A stretch of 64,000 bases of DNA from contig NC_089822.1 in the NCBI RefSeq assembly GCF_035046505.1, positions 115,027,307-115,091,306 on the forward strand, read 5' to 3'. The notes under the pieces were generated by a model, which made no database searches, was not told the DNA's origin, and was given only the letters and a program-made list of their open reading frames with translations. Position 1 is the first letter of the stretch. Each line of letters opens with the position of its first letter. Positions 13,501-28,400 of the stretch are shown here, in pieces. Origin of the DNA: Tiliqua scincoides. Lineage: Eukaryota; Chordata; Lepidosauria; Squamata; Scincidae. The position numbers and the translations under genes are program-made.

Positions 13501-14666
13501 AAGCATCTTCATAGTGGCCTGTTCAAAGTACAGGTCTGTGACGTTTCCCCAAATGCAGTCACATGCCTTGGTAGCATAAAGTCTAATAAATTAAAATGTT
13601 GAAATGAATGGTGAGCCACCTGAGATTGACTCACGACCCACCTAGTGGGTTCCAACCCACAGTTTGAGAAACACTGATCTAATACATCTTTAATCAGGTG
13701 ATAGCCCTAGTTCCTATTTTATGAGTGACTTTCTCAAAGCATTTAAATCCTCCCTGTTTGATAAACCTAGTTTGGCTGGTTCAGGTCCAGAATGACAAAG
13801 CAGTGCTGACTCTAAGATAATTTTAGTGCCATTTAAATCCAAATAGTACCCCCAGTCCCCTGAGAGGTTCTGCACTGCAAGCCTCACTGAAATGAATGGG
13901 AGGTGCCACTGATGGTGTCTCATATCTACTGCTTGAGATGGCCACCTCGCCTTGCCTTGTGGCAAGACTGTGTCTGCTATTAAATGACAATAGCTGTAGC
14001 TTGTTTTTAGATATACCTATATAGTCCACGATGCCTTAGGCCCCATGAGAGTGTGTTATGTAGCTGGTTAGAGAAAGGAGGGTGTCTGGGGCAGGAGGTC
14101 TGGTCTAGAGGGTAGAGCCTCCGTTAGCCTGAAGATAACATCAGAAGGTTGCCAGTTAGAGGACACCGGCAGCTCCCTGAACGGCTGAGAATGGCAAGAC
14201 CTTGAAGCAGCTGACAAGCTGAGCTGAGTTCCATCTGCTCTTGGTGTGAGCAAGAAGTGTCTTGGCTGCCCTCCATTTGAGAGATGGAGCTGCTTGTCAG
14301 CCTGCGTGGGAGAACTGGAGGCCAGAAGTGAGACCAAACCAGGAAGATCCATTCTGAAATGTTGTTGGTTCTTGAAAGAGAGAACCTCTATGTTTGTAAA
14401 AATCCCCTTGAGGGATTTAGAAATGCCTGCCAATGTAAACCGCCTTGAATAAAGTCAGAGCAATCCAATGACCAGAAAGGCGGTATATAAATACCTAGTT
14501 GTTGTTGTTGTTATTTGGGAGCCCTAATCCCTATGTTCTGCTTCCCATTTTTCAACCTCACATTTCCCTTTTTGCAGGTTGTTTCCATGTGCCCCGTGCG
14601 CTTTATATATGCGAAGAAATTCTGGAATCGCTCATAAGGGAGGCTGAATCTACCAGCCATGACTGA
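1424..14666 (+). CDS. RENBP: RENBP, renin-binding protein / N-acylglucosamine 2-epimerase (10 coding exons)
   Basis: The enzyme interconverts N-acetylglucosamine and N-acetylmannosamine in sialic-acid/amino-sugar metabolism, is cytosolic, and also binds renin in mammals. Exons: 1424-1524, 2284-2359, 2867-2942, 3443-3615, 5484-5708, 5811-5892, 7351-7526, 7624-7755, 10845-10932, 14578-14666. They sum to 1218 nt with consistent splice phases, giving 405 aa; human is about 427, and the difference is mainly a shorter C-terminus. Introns use GT-AG. The (alpha/alpha)6-barrel family's active-site residues appear to be present: R58 in the WLQGRQ motif, H246 in GHAIEAGW, E316 in WWPHTEA and H380 in CFHVPR (assignment by family analogy). 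ATG 1424 is the first methionine in register with the human N-terminus; an upstream noncoding or short coding exon cannot be excluded because 1409-1410 is an acceptor-like AG. No lesions were seen. NAA10 follows in the same orientation about 5.9 kb downstream. Confidence 0.95.
2284..2359 (+). CDS. RENBP: RENBP coding exon 2
   Basis: Encodes G34 (split) to Q59, containing [16 protein letters not shown] and VWLQGRQ. R58 matches the substrate-binding arginine of the epimerase family. Acceptor TTCTCCAG, donor GTAGGA. Confidence 0.95.
2867..2942 (+). CDS. RENBP: RENBP coding exon 3
   Basis: Encodes [10 protein letters not shown] through LLQAAQA, 25 codons plus one base of G85. Acceptor CCACCACAG, donor GTACTG. 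Confidence 0.95.
3443..3615 (+). CDS. RENBP: RENBP coding exon 4
   Basis: Encodes [33 protein letters not shown] and ECFY through GELRYQ (residues 85-142), almost colinear with human RENBP. Donor GTGAGG. Confidence 0.96.
3915..4576. mobile_element. Non-autonomous hAT-like element, GC-rich interior
   Basis: Flanked by a perfect 8-bp duplication CTCTATGG (3907-3914 and 4577-4584), the hAT hallmark. The ends are degenerate inverted repeats (left TGCGGTTTTCAAAC, right GTCTGAATACCACTG). The interior is very GC-rich and carries a roughly 200-bp unit repeated with divergence (GGGAGCCCTGC.., CTGACCTGGGGAGCCCT.. recur at about 4100-4150, 4200-4250 and 4390-4430). The long ORFs here are by-products of GC content. 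Sits in RENBP intron 4. Confidence 0.85.
5233..5375. mobile_element. Short inverted-repeat MITE
   Basis: The left end TTAGGGTTATCAACCTTCCA and the right end (reverse complement TTAGGTTGCCAATCTATTCC) form imperfect ~22-bp terminal inverted repeats around a ~100-bp core. Superfamily not determined. In RENBP intron 4. Confidence 0.55.
5484..5708 (+). CDS. RENBP: RENBP coding exon 5
   Basis: Encodes 75 residues (143-217) including [12 protein letters not shown], the conserved [11 protein letters not shown] helix (part of the leucine-zipper-like segment used for renin contact and dimerisation in mammals) and RIIMHVQ. Acceptor GTTGGCAG, donor GTACTG. Confidence 0.96.
5811..5892 (+). CDS. RENBP: RENBP coding exon 6
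   Basis: Encodes [19 protein letters not shown] and CMGRQQNPG, residues 218-244 plus one base of G245. Acceptor CTCCTTACAG, donor GTAGGC. The preceding intron is only 102 bases. Confidence 0.96.
6297..6943. mobile_element. Palindromic MITE interrupted by a SINE in its loop
   Basis: Arms 6297-6354 and about 6891-6943 are near-perfect reverse complements (…ATGGAATTCCAGACTGTCC… / GGACAGTCTGGAATTCTA…). They are separated by a 496-bp SINE (6385-6880) inserted with a 10-bp duplication, so the original element was a ~140-bp fold-back MITE. In RENBP intron 6. Confidence 0.75.
6385..6880 (+). mobile_element. SINE or LINE-derived short retroelement, family A, copy 1
   Basis: Perfect 10-bp target-site duplication TGTCCTCAAT at 6375-6384 and 6881-6890. 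The last ~110 bases (CACTCCCGGATTGGCC… to …GACTGAAGGTTGCC-type end) match the 3' end of the LINE at 53123-53708, while the first ~390 bases are unrelated to the visible LINE and recur at 48530. I see no clear A/B-box tRNA promoter, so the head may be a LINE 5' UTR or another RNA. Confidence 0.8.
7351..7526 (+). CDS. RENBP: RENBP coding exon 7
   Basis: Begins with the catalytic-loop motif [11 protein letters not shown] (H246) and ends in NGLCPTQ; residues 245-303. Acceptor TTTCTCTCAG, donor GTATGG. Confidence 0.96.
7624..7755 (+). CDS. RENBP: RENBP coding exon 8
   Basis: Encodes [20 protein letters not shown] through QVAEYTFAK, 44 codons (304-347). It contains the conserved WWPHxEA motif with the candidate catalytic glutamate E316. 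Acceptor CTTCTTCAG, donor GTAAGA. Confidence 0.96.
8286..8458. mobile_element. PIF/Harbinger-like MITE family 1, copy A
   Basis: Terminal inverted repeats GGGCCCAATCC / GGATTGGGTCC extend inward through CAACTTTCCAGC versus its degenerate mate. Flanks are TCA (left) and TTA (right), consistent with a 3-bp duplication with one substitution. In RENBP intron 8. Confidence 0.75.
10650..10740 (-). repeat. Old MIR/CORE-SINE-like fragment
   Basis: Reads CTTACCCAAGGCCATCCAGT followed by a …CTACATCACACTGGCT… segment, resembling the reverse complement of a tRNA-CORE SINE. Degenerate; called from memory of the consensus. Confidence 0.4.
10845..10932 (+). CDS. RENBP: RENBP coding exon 9
   Basis: Encodes [13 protein letters not shown] and [13 protein letters not shown], 29 codons plus one base of G377. 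Acceptor TCTTCCTAG, donor GTAAAA. It lies after a 3.1 kb repeat-containing intron. Confidence 0.95.
11159..11369. mobile_element. MITE family 1, copy B, with internal duplication
   Basis: Ends GGGTCCAATCC and GGATTTGGCCC; right flank TAA, left flank diverged. Contains a ~30-bp internal tandem duplication (GACAGCCCCCCTACTGCAGG twice, from 11245 and about 11289), which makes this copy longer than its sisters. RENBP intron 9. Confidence 0.7.
11411..11762 (-). mobile_element. CR1 LINE 3' fragment, minus strand
   Basis: Starts TCATAGAATCATAAAATGCT and proceeds through the classic CR1 3' UTR complement (GGACTTTGGAGGTCGTCTAA…, …CTATCACATCTCTCCTTAGT…). Old 5'-truncated insertion in RENBP intron 9. 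Confidence 0.85.
11945..12060 (-). repeat. L2/CR1-group LINE or SINE tail, minus strand
   Basis: TATATATCCTGCCTTTCC…GAGGCTCACAGCATGGCTTA resembles the reverse complement of the common amniote AGCGGTATATAAAT tail module. Confidence 0.5.
12119..13050. repeat. Unclassified ~930-bp interspersed repeat, copy 1
   Basis: Colinear with 27460-28400 over its whole length, including TGTGGCTGTCAGCAGACATA, GCATGGTTGCCTAGTCATGA and GCTCCACAGTCACTTTAATA-type blocks. No terminal repeats, open frame or poly(A)/microsatellite tail is visible, so the class is unknown. Roughly 75-80% similar by eye. RENBP intron 9. Confidence 0.75.
13093..13213 (-). mobile_element. tRNA-derived SINE, minus strand
   Basis: The reverse complement has a tRNA-like head (…ATAGATCAGTGACAGAGTGT… then …TTCCACATTCAATCCCTGAC), as in SINEs built from a tRNA-Ala-like gene. 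Too diverged to be a functional tRNA. Confidence 0.6.
13330..13676. mobile_element. hAT-like non-autonomous element
   Basis: Ends CAGTGGTTCTCA and TGAGAAACACTG. Flanking 8-mers ACCTAAAA and ATCTAATA agree at 6 of 8 positions. An AATCCTACCCAGGAGTAAGT segment near 13470 looks like a fragment of MITE family 2 inside it. RENBP intron 9. Confidence 0.75.
14430..14515 (+). repeat. L2-type tail module
   Basis: AATGTAAACCGCCTTGAATA…AAAGGCGGTATATAAATACC followed by a GTT microsatellite: the typical 3' end of an L2-group LINE or dependent SINE. It ends only about 60 bases before the RENBP last exon. Confidence 0.6.
14578..14666 (+). CDS. RENBP: RENBP terminal coding exon
   Basis: Encodes [20 protein letters not shown] and a short serine/histidine-containing tail ending in TGA at 14664-14666. 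H380 of CFHVPR matches the second catalytic histidine of the family. The proline-rich extension of human RENBP is absent. Acceptor CCTTTTTGCAG. Confidence 0.95.
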
Positions 14667-15019
14667 ATCCTTTCCCTGGCTCTTGTATTAAGTCAAGGGC
14701 TAAGTCTTGCTTTAATTCAAGTCAAACTTCTCTTCAATCATGATAGCAAATGTAAAGGATTTCATCCACCTCTCACTTCAAATCCTAACAACCATTTTCC
14801 ACCAATGACCACACTGGAGTTGGCAGCACATAAATAATGGAACCCTGCTTGTGCTGCTCTGGTCAGATAGCTTATAGTAGCAGAGTTAACAGCATTTTGC
14901 TTCCTGGCAGTTTCTGCAATGCACAGATAGTTGTTATGCCCTCATTCTCTCCTTAGTCAGGGAGCCTGCCCCACCTCCTGCTTTTTCTTCCTGAAGGCTG
15001 TGGATACATTATAGAATTA

Positions 15020-15025
15020 ATTAAA
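15020..15025 (+). terminator. RENBP: Candidate RENBP poly(A) signal
   Basis: ATTAAA lies about 355 bases after the RENBP stop codon, the closest standard signal variant I can see; no AATAAA lies between the stop and this point. Confidence 0.35.
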
Positions 15026-15234
15026 ATATATATGCTGAAGGGAAAACTGGACTGTGCTTAGATTTGTTATGCTTATCTTTCTATTTGATGTAGAACCGTA
15101 CAAGGAGAAGGACTATGAATTCCAGAAAAATGCCTGGTTTTTATGCAAGTGGAAAACCTGTGCTTAGGCTGTTTTGCATGTGAGACTACAGTCTCACATG
15201 CAGAAGACTGACATGACTGAACGATCTTCTATAC

Positions 15235-15693
15235 CAGGGGTGTCCAAAGTTTTTGGCAGGAGGGCCACATCATTTCTCTGACACTGTCTCGGGGGGGGGG
15301 GGGAAGAATTAATTTACATTTAAAATTTGAATAAATTTACATAAGTTTACATAAATGAATATATTAAAGATGAACTTATATGAATGAATGAAGGTCTTGC
15401 AATAGCTCAAGGCCTATAAAAGGCCTTGCACAAAGCACCGCTGGCCTTTCCTTTGCTGTTGCTACTGAATCACAAACCTGAAACAGCAAGCAGTGGAGGG
15501 AGCCCTCATCCCACAGCTCACGCGAGAGGTCAAACAGTTGCCCTCACACTGAGAGCAGTTGTGTCAGGGCAGTGTGGGCTCCAACAAATCTTCAGAGGGC
15601 CAGAGGCTCATTGGAGACTGGGGACTCTTTGAGGGCCACATTGGGAGTCCTTGAGGGCCGCAAGTGGCCCCAGGGCTGGGTTTTGGGCACCTG
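15235..15693. mobile_element. hAT-like non-autonomous element with perfect TSD
   Basis: Starts CAGGGGTGTCCAAAG and ends GGGCACCTG, flanked by the perfect 8-bp duplication TTCTATAC (15227-15234 and 15694-15701). Shares its terminal ~60 bases with the element at 34511-34617. Confidence 0.88.
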
Positions 15694-15839
15694 TTCTATA
15701 CCACCAACATGCACCCCCACATCATTCCATATAGAAAACTGGTAGGGAAGGGAATTCTCCCTGACACATCAGTTTTATTTGTGCAGGGAATTGTTTTAAG
15801 TGGAGGACCCTTCAGCCATGTGAGCCTGTACCAGTAGTC

Positions 15840-16684
15840 CAGTGGTTCCCAAACATTTTTTTTTGACCCATGGCTCCCTTGACCATGGCTCCGTTACGAC
15901 TGAGACATCCCCTCCAACGGCAGCGAGTACGCACCAAGGCTTTGTGCGTCCCCCTTGGAGTGACCTTGATGTGAGGTTGAGCAGAGCAGGCCATGGTGGG
16001 CCAGTATAGCTTCCCAGCCCCATGCTGGGCAAGTTGGTGTGCTGTCTTGGAGGCTATGAAGGCATTCTAGCCCCAGAATATAGGGCCAGGCAAGGAAGAG
16101 TGCAGCTGTGGCCCTCTCAAGAGGGCCCCTCTCAAGCCCAGGGGCAGTCTCCAGGCTACTGAACTGCTGCTTCTGCCAGGCTTTGGCCCCCATCGCCAGT
16201 CAGTACACCTCACCTAGCCTCCCACGTGTGCCAGACACCACTATGTCTTCTGGACCCTCAGTTCCGCTGATCTCACTCTTCTCCTTGACTGAGCCAGGTG
16301 GAGCTAGCCAAGCCCCCAAAACAAAGCTACTTCTCTCATGCTAGAAGGCAAGGCAGAAGTATCAGAGTGCCTAAGTGGAGATTTGGACAGTCTCGGGGCC
16401 CACATGACCCTCAGCTCACTGCCATGCGTGCTCTCTGCCAAAGCCAAACAAGTCATGGTCATCAAATACCCATCCAAGCATTTGCTTCGTGACCTCTCCT
16501 CCCATCTCACCCTAGATTCATCCACCTGACTTGGGAAGGAGATGCGATGTAAAAGCTGTTTGTAACGCGATCCTTGGTATGGTTGCAGGGAAGTACCCAG
16601 AGTGCGATAATTCTGTGTTATATTATGAATGAGAGGATTCCCTGGTGCCCCAGGGAGCCATGGCACACAGTTTGGGAACCACTG
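15840..16684. mobile_element. hAT-like non-autonomous element, 845 bp
   Basis: 15-bp terminal inverted repeats CAGTGGTTCCCAAAC / GTTTGGGAACCACTG are perfect mates. The flanking 8-mers do not match well, so the duplication has decayed. ORFs inside are not transposase-like. Confidence 0.8.
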
Positions 16685-18220
16685 TTGTAACCTGATATGG
16701 TGAAGCCCAGACATAATAGCAATTTCCTAAGAGATTCCCAATCAAGTATGCATGCGTAGGATAGCTGCCATAAGCATAGACATGTAGACCCAAAGAGTAT
16801 ATTTTTGCCTTAGAATCTGCCACTAGGCAGGTACACATTTTGTTGTGAAAAGGCCAAGCTTCTGTCTTGCTAGGTTACCTTACACTTCTAGTCTGACAAT
16901 CCAATGAAATGTGAACGCTTGTGTTTTTATTACAGTTCTTTCTGTCCTATCCATCTTATTCAGAAGCAAGTCGGAATGTTGCCAGATTATTGAATGAAAA
17001 TGAGGGGAATGGATTAATTTTGGAGTGATCCTGGTCTTTCTAGTCAGTTTCCTCTCTGATTTGTCTTGCATCTGGATAAGTGCCCTGGATTTAGGATAGA
17101 AAATCTCCTAAAGCTTCTCAGGTTTCTAGGGTTGGTGATAAGCCTGAGAGGAGTTTGAATGTAGCCATTCTAGAATTAGAAGTCTGCTGCTTTAGAGAGA
17201 TGTAGACAAAAGCTTGCCCAGCCCAGTTTGGAAATCAGCATGATTCACTGGAACTTTGGTTACTGAAGGAGCATGCGACACAGCCAGCATTTGTATTGAG
17301 CATTTTCCTATCCTAGTTCCCGTTATGTTTATTGCAGATTTATCAGCATGGCCTTTTTGTGACATAGCTGCCTATCTGAACTCTCTTCCTTTCAGGAAGG
17401 AAAACTGTGCAAAAATGGTATTTTTAAAAAATAAACAATGATGCATTAATTTTGGTTCCCCCTAATTAATTAAATTAATTAATTAATTTTGGTTCCCAGA
17501 TAAGATTAGGTACTGTAGACTACAAACTGTCTGACTTGCTTTCCTAGCATTTGAAGAAATTTGATTATCAATATTTCTGGACATGCTAGAGAATCTTTGA
17601 ATCTTCTGTTGCCTTGTAGTTGTGTTGTAAGAATATCATGCTGGGCTCGTCCAGCAGGAAATGAATGACTTTGCATTGCCTTGCTTCATGTCATATCCTG
17701 CTCTATGTGAGTTTGCTTGAAGTCTTATTGGGTTGTATACTAAGAAAGTTGTCTCTTTAAAATTAATTGGATTTAAGTTGGCTCTGTAAATGACTAACTT
17801 GTAACATATATTTCAATGGTGCTTAGTCACGACTAACTTTTCAAGAATACGTCCCACTGAGTCAAAGAAGCCTTAATCTCAGGTAAGTGTGCGTGGGATT
17901 GCAGTCTTAAATTGTCTTAAGATACCATATTGATTCTGCATTTTTAAAAAAAATGTCTGGCTGCTGCAGTTGCTGGATATTGACAAGGCAAAGAGGAGTT
18001 AGCGGAATATTTTATTTGCTTGAAAGCTATCTAGCCCCCTTATCTCTGGAGTCCCAAGTAGGGTGTACTGCCAGCAGGTTAAGCTTTTCATGGCAAATAA
18101 CTAAACATTATCTACTGGTAATAACTGGAGATCAAGCAACCATTACAGCCAGTTATACTAGCCAGATGAAAAGTTGGTTAGCCTAGTGGAAGCACAATGT
18201 TTTTATATTATTCCCTATTA
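16685..18220. other. RENBP-NAA10 spacer, mostly unassigned
   Basis: AT-rich sequence with no exon I can support. A stretch of ATTA repeats lies at 17461-17490. At about 17733-17915 a diverged relative of the squamate MITE family 2 is suggested by TTGGGTTGTATACTAAG…GTGGGATTGCAGTCTTA. Confidence 0.4.
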
Positions 18221-18224
18221 CTAC

Positions 18225-18450
18225 TCAGCATTTGTATAACACTTGAGTATGGCATTTAAAGTGCTCCATATACAGTATTTTGTTTAGTAAAACAACTCTT
18301 TAAGTTAGGGTGGTATTGTCACCCCCATGTTGCAAACAAGGAAATGCTGAAGCTATGAGAGATTTCCCAGTTCCTAGCAAGTTCATAGTAGAGGCAAAGT
18401 TTGAACTACGGATTATTTTATATCTAGAGCATTCTCCTAAGTCACTATGC
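18225..18450 (-). repeat. Old MIR/CORE-SINE or L2 fragment, minus strand
   Basis: AGCATTTGTATAACACTTGA … GTGGTATTGTCACCCCCATG … TTCCTAGCAAGTTCATAGTA … AAAGTTTGAACTAC follows the order of the complement of tRNA-CORE SINEs. Strongly diverged. Confidence 0.55.
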
Positions 18451-18600
18451 TACACAAGTTCCCTATCATGATTAATTTGTTTAAAGGGCATTCAAAATGA
18501 TTGCTGCATCCAAAAATAGTGTACTGTACATGCAATGCAATCAAGCACCAGGAACCAACCCTCCCTTTTTTACAAGAAAGAATGGTTGATAAGATTTCTG

Positions 18601-18601
18601 T

Positions 18602-18633
<32 letters not shown>
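18601..18633. repeat. (CT)n(CA)n microsatellite
   Basis: Pure CT dinucleotides run into pure CA dinucleotides. Confidence 0.9.
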
Positions 18634-19227
18634 TTTGTTCTATACGGAAGAGAAAACTTGCTCAGACCAGTTGTGCTTAAAATACTTCCTAGGTATTTTT
18701 AGTGCATATAAATCTGGTATTGCTGGTGAAGGTAACTTGCACTGATAATCAACAAGCTGTTGATGCAAGCTGGTACTCAGTTCAGGAGTGCAGATGCAAA
18801 TCTTCCCTCCTCCACAATAAAGGCTAAGCTTCCACTAAGCCCAGAGCCTCATGCTGCAGCGCCTTAAAAAGTTCCATAACTGCCACCTACTGGACATAGA
18901 CCTTGTCACACCTCCATGAAACATGTTTTTATTTGGAAGACTTTCCCCTCAACTTTAACAGGTGCCCTTGTATCATAAAGTAAAACCACAAAAAAAGGTA
19001 AATAGTAAGCAGTAAGACAAAAACAGTAGCTAAAACTAGTTTTTAAAAGTCTGCATCAACAGGATGGACTTTGCCTTGTGTACTTAAAAATTAGCAGTGA
19101 AGCTGCCAGATGAACAAGGCTTGGAGAGCACCGAGTTTGGATGCAGTCTCTCTTTGGTAGCCTAACTCCTGATAAAGAAGAGCCTCTGAAGATCACCGAG
19201 AAGTAGGTTCATATGTGAGAGTTAGAC

Positions 19228-19790
19228 CAGGGGTGTCAAGCCCGTTTCATTTAGTGAGCCGAATAGCATTCATGATGCCTGCTGAGCGCTGGAGGTGATG
19301 TCAAAGCAGGAAGTGAAATCATAAAGCAGGTCAGGACCAGAAATAAGCACTTTTTTCCTCTTAGAAACTCTCAACTTCGAATGACAGAAGAGAAAATATG
19401 TAAATCTTGATCATATTTTCAAGATATGGGACAGCCTAATTCTCATGTGGGCTTCCCTTTCAGCAGTGACAGCACAGCAGCCGACACTGGGAGAGGCTGA
19501 CAAACCGGACAAAGAGCTTCTGAGGGCACAGCTGGGCCCCGGGCCTTACATTTGCCACCCCCGAGGGCTTTAGATGTCAAACACAGCGTGTTGAACCGGG
19601 CCCAGAAACGAAGCGGGAGCCAATGAAGATCTGGAATGATAGTCACGGCAGTCAAGACATGACCACCTGCACCAGTTAAAGTTTCTGAACCTTTCTCAAA
19701 GACAGTGCAGGCCGAATGCACGATGGTGTCTGGCAGGGGTAACTGGCCAGGGCCTCTCCAGCAAGCTGCCACAGCACTGCCACGGCACCC
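19228..19790. mobile_element. Probable hAT-like element, right end uncertain
   Basis: The left end CAGGGGTGTCAAGC is typical of hAT ends. The stretch GACAGAAGAGAAAATATGTA…GAGATATGGGA-like recurs at about 54707-54760, showing a dispersed family. The right terminus is not recognisable. It abuts the NAA10 CpG island. Confidence 0.5.
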
Positions 19791-20586
19791 ATCACTGAAT
19801 CCAAGGAACGCCCCAAGCGCTTCTGCTTAGTCCAGGAGGCCCCCGAGTCACCAGACCGCCGACTGCCCTCCTAGTGCTGAGGCTCAGACCAGCTTCCCGA
19901 GGACGGTCGGTTCGTTCACCGAGCGAGGCGCCAAGAGCCAGGCTGCCCCGTGGCCAAAGGCGAAGGGTCAGCCTGCGGCTCTGCCTTGACGGGCTGCCCT
20001 CTTCCTGAGCTGAAGGCGCTTCCAGCGGCCCGTGTAGGCGGCCCTTCCTGCGCCGCCGCAGGCTCTGCAGCTGAGCGTCCCCCAAGGCGGGAGCCGGCGC
20101 GTGCAGCGACAGTACTGCGCAGAGCGTGCTATCCTCTCTCAGCACACGCGACTTCTCCACTGAGCACGCGCGGGAGCCTTCGCAGGGGGCTGGGACGGGC
20201 TCAGGATTCGACGCAGGGGATTGGTTGGCCGGCCGTCCAATCGGCGTGGCCTGGTAGTCAGGACGCCGGGCGGAAGGAGGAAGAAGAGGAGAAGTGTAAA
20301 CCGCTCCGTGGTTGGTCAGAGCAACCAAATCGTAGGTGCGTCCTGATTGGCCTGGGGAGGTCTTGCTTGGTCCGAGTTTTTTCTGGAGTCGGGACAAACA
20401 AGGAGTGTTGTGCCGGGATTGGCTGGAGCGTTTTCGTTTGTCCCCCACCATTGGCTGCGGGGCGAAGATGGACGTGCCCTTCATCGCTTCCTCCACCCCT
20501 CGCTCTTTCCTCCGGAGGTGGGTGTCCTGATTGGAGCCGCCGCGTGAGCCGAGGAGAGGGTCGCTGTCGCTGCTTCTGCCGGCACC

Positions 20587-26914
<6,328 letters not shown>

Positions 26915-27029
26915 CAAGGGCTTCTGCTCTACTCTGCACTCCAGCTGAAGGATGTGTCCTGCAGAGGGTCATTGTCCTCTCTAGCTAGGGAGGGTCACTG
27001 TCCTCTCTTGCCCCTAAAGATGGATTGGA

Positions 27030-27035
27030 AATAAA
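27030..27035 (+). terminator. NAA10: NAA10 poly(A) signal
   Basis: AATAAA 115 bases after the stop, with a GT-rich TTGTGTGTCTGTTGGG element about 20 bases further on: a canonical cleavage-site arrangement. Confidence 0.85.
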
Positions 27036-27255
27036 ACATATGGAACAAGAGGCTTGTGTGTCTGTTGGGCTCCCTTGTATGGGATGTGGAAAAGATCTCC
27101 CAAAGAATCTCATTTGTACAGAGAGGCCAGCAGGCTGTGGTGCTCCTGTGTGTGGCATAGTTCTATGGCTTATCCCAGACCCTCTTTGCTCTCCGTTACT
27201 TCAAGCAGTGTTGCATGGCTCATATTCTAAAGTTGTCCCCTTTTACACAAGTCAC

Positions 27256-27400
27256 AATAAGAGTCCTACTGGATCAGATCAGAGTCCTGTATCGTTCTGC
27301 ATTCTACCTTCCACTGCCAGGTGCCTGCAAGCAAGGCATGAAGGCTACAACCTCTCCCATGTTGTTGCTCTTTACATTAAGTGGCAAATAGCCCCTTAAT
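27256..27400 (-). mobile_element. CR1 3' UTR fragment, minus strand
   Basis: AAGAGTCCTACTGGATCAGA … TAGCCCCTTAATCTGGAGG resembles the complement of the CR1 GGCCTGATCCAG…TTCTTATG end. Degenerate. Confidence 0.5.
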
Positions 27401-27459
27401 CTGGAGGCTTCCTGTAATCATTACTAATAGCTAAAGGAAGTATAGAATGGTTTTATTTT

Positions 27460-28400
27460 TTAATGGATGGTGGTGTTATCATAAAAAAAGAGGGCTGAAA
27501 GCAGTGTTATATATTTTTATTCCAAGTTAGTATTTCAATCAATTTTAAAGCATTTTTATCAAATGTAATCAGGGTCATATAGGTGATATATATGTGTTTT
27601 TTGTCTGTGGCTGTCAGCAGACATAGCCACAAGAATAAAACAGGCATAAAGCACATAGCACCCACACACCTGAAGAGCACATCTACATAGTCAACTAATT
27701 GAATTAAACTTATGGGATCCAGTTAAGATTTGTAGGCTACTTGTATGAACAACAACAGTGAAGCTAATGCTGCCAAACACATTAAAAAATTCAGAAGATA
27801 GCAACTTGAACCAACACAATTGAACATAGCATCCAATTGCTATGGAAACAAACTGGTTTAAAGTACAGGGTAAAAAAAACACAGAGACATAGCAAGGAAA
27901 CAATAAACATTTGCTTACTCATGAGTAAATGCAAACATGTAGCTCAATTTCGCTTTTCATAGGACTAAATACATTTATCATCTTGGAGTTAGTTCCATCT
28001 CGAGTGTTTTTGGGGCCTGTGTTTATTGGATTGGGACAATTCTGGTGTGGTTGCATTCCTCCCAGCCTGCCATTTCCAGTGGACCAAGGCATGGTTGCCT
28101 AGTCATGAGTAAATGCACACTGTGGCTGACTTTCACTTTTGATAGGGCTCCATGCATTTTTCTTGGCAGCTTCTAAGTATGCTCAGAAGACTCTACAGCC
28201 AGTTTAAAACAACAGAGCTCCAAGGGAGTTGGGGGGCTTAGAAACACAGTCAGAAGCACATGGTCCAATCCACAGACACTCCTCAGCCACTTTAATAGGT
28301 ACATTTTGGTGTTATTTTGTTAATTGAGCAGGATATCACATTTTATAAGCCCAATTTTGTGTGTTATTGGTGTTTTGTTTTTACCATTTTAGACTGCCTC
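27460..28400. repeat. Unclassified ~930-bp interspersed repeat, copy 2
   Basis: Same orientation and same block order as 12119-13050, including TGTCAGCAGACATAGCCACA, TTTTTGGGGCCTG and TTTTACCATTTTAGA. Both copies start near a GTTATC-A/T stretch and end just after TTTTAGACTGCC, so the ends look defined. Confidence 0.75.

Noticed and set aside
19792-20496. 234-codon minus-strand ORF (and overlapping plus-strand 275-codon ORF) over the NAA10 promoter
   Set aside because: Arginine/proline/serine-rich composition, both strands open at once, no domain and no conserved motif: an effect of GC content in a CpG island.
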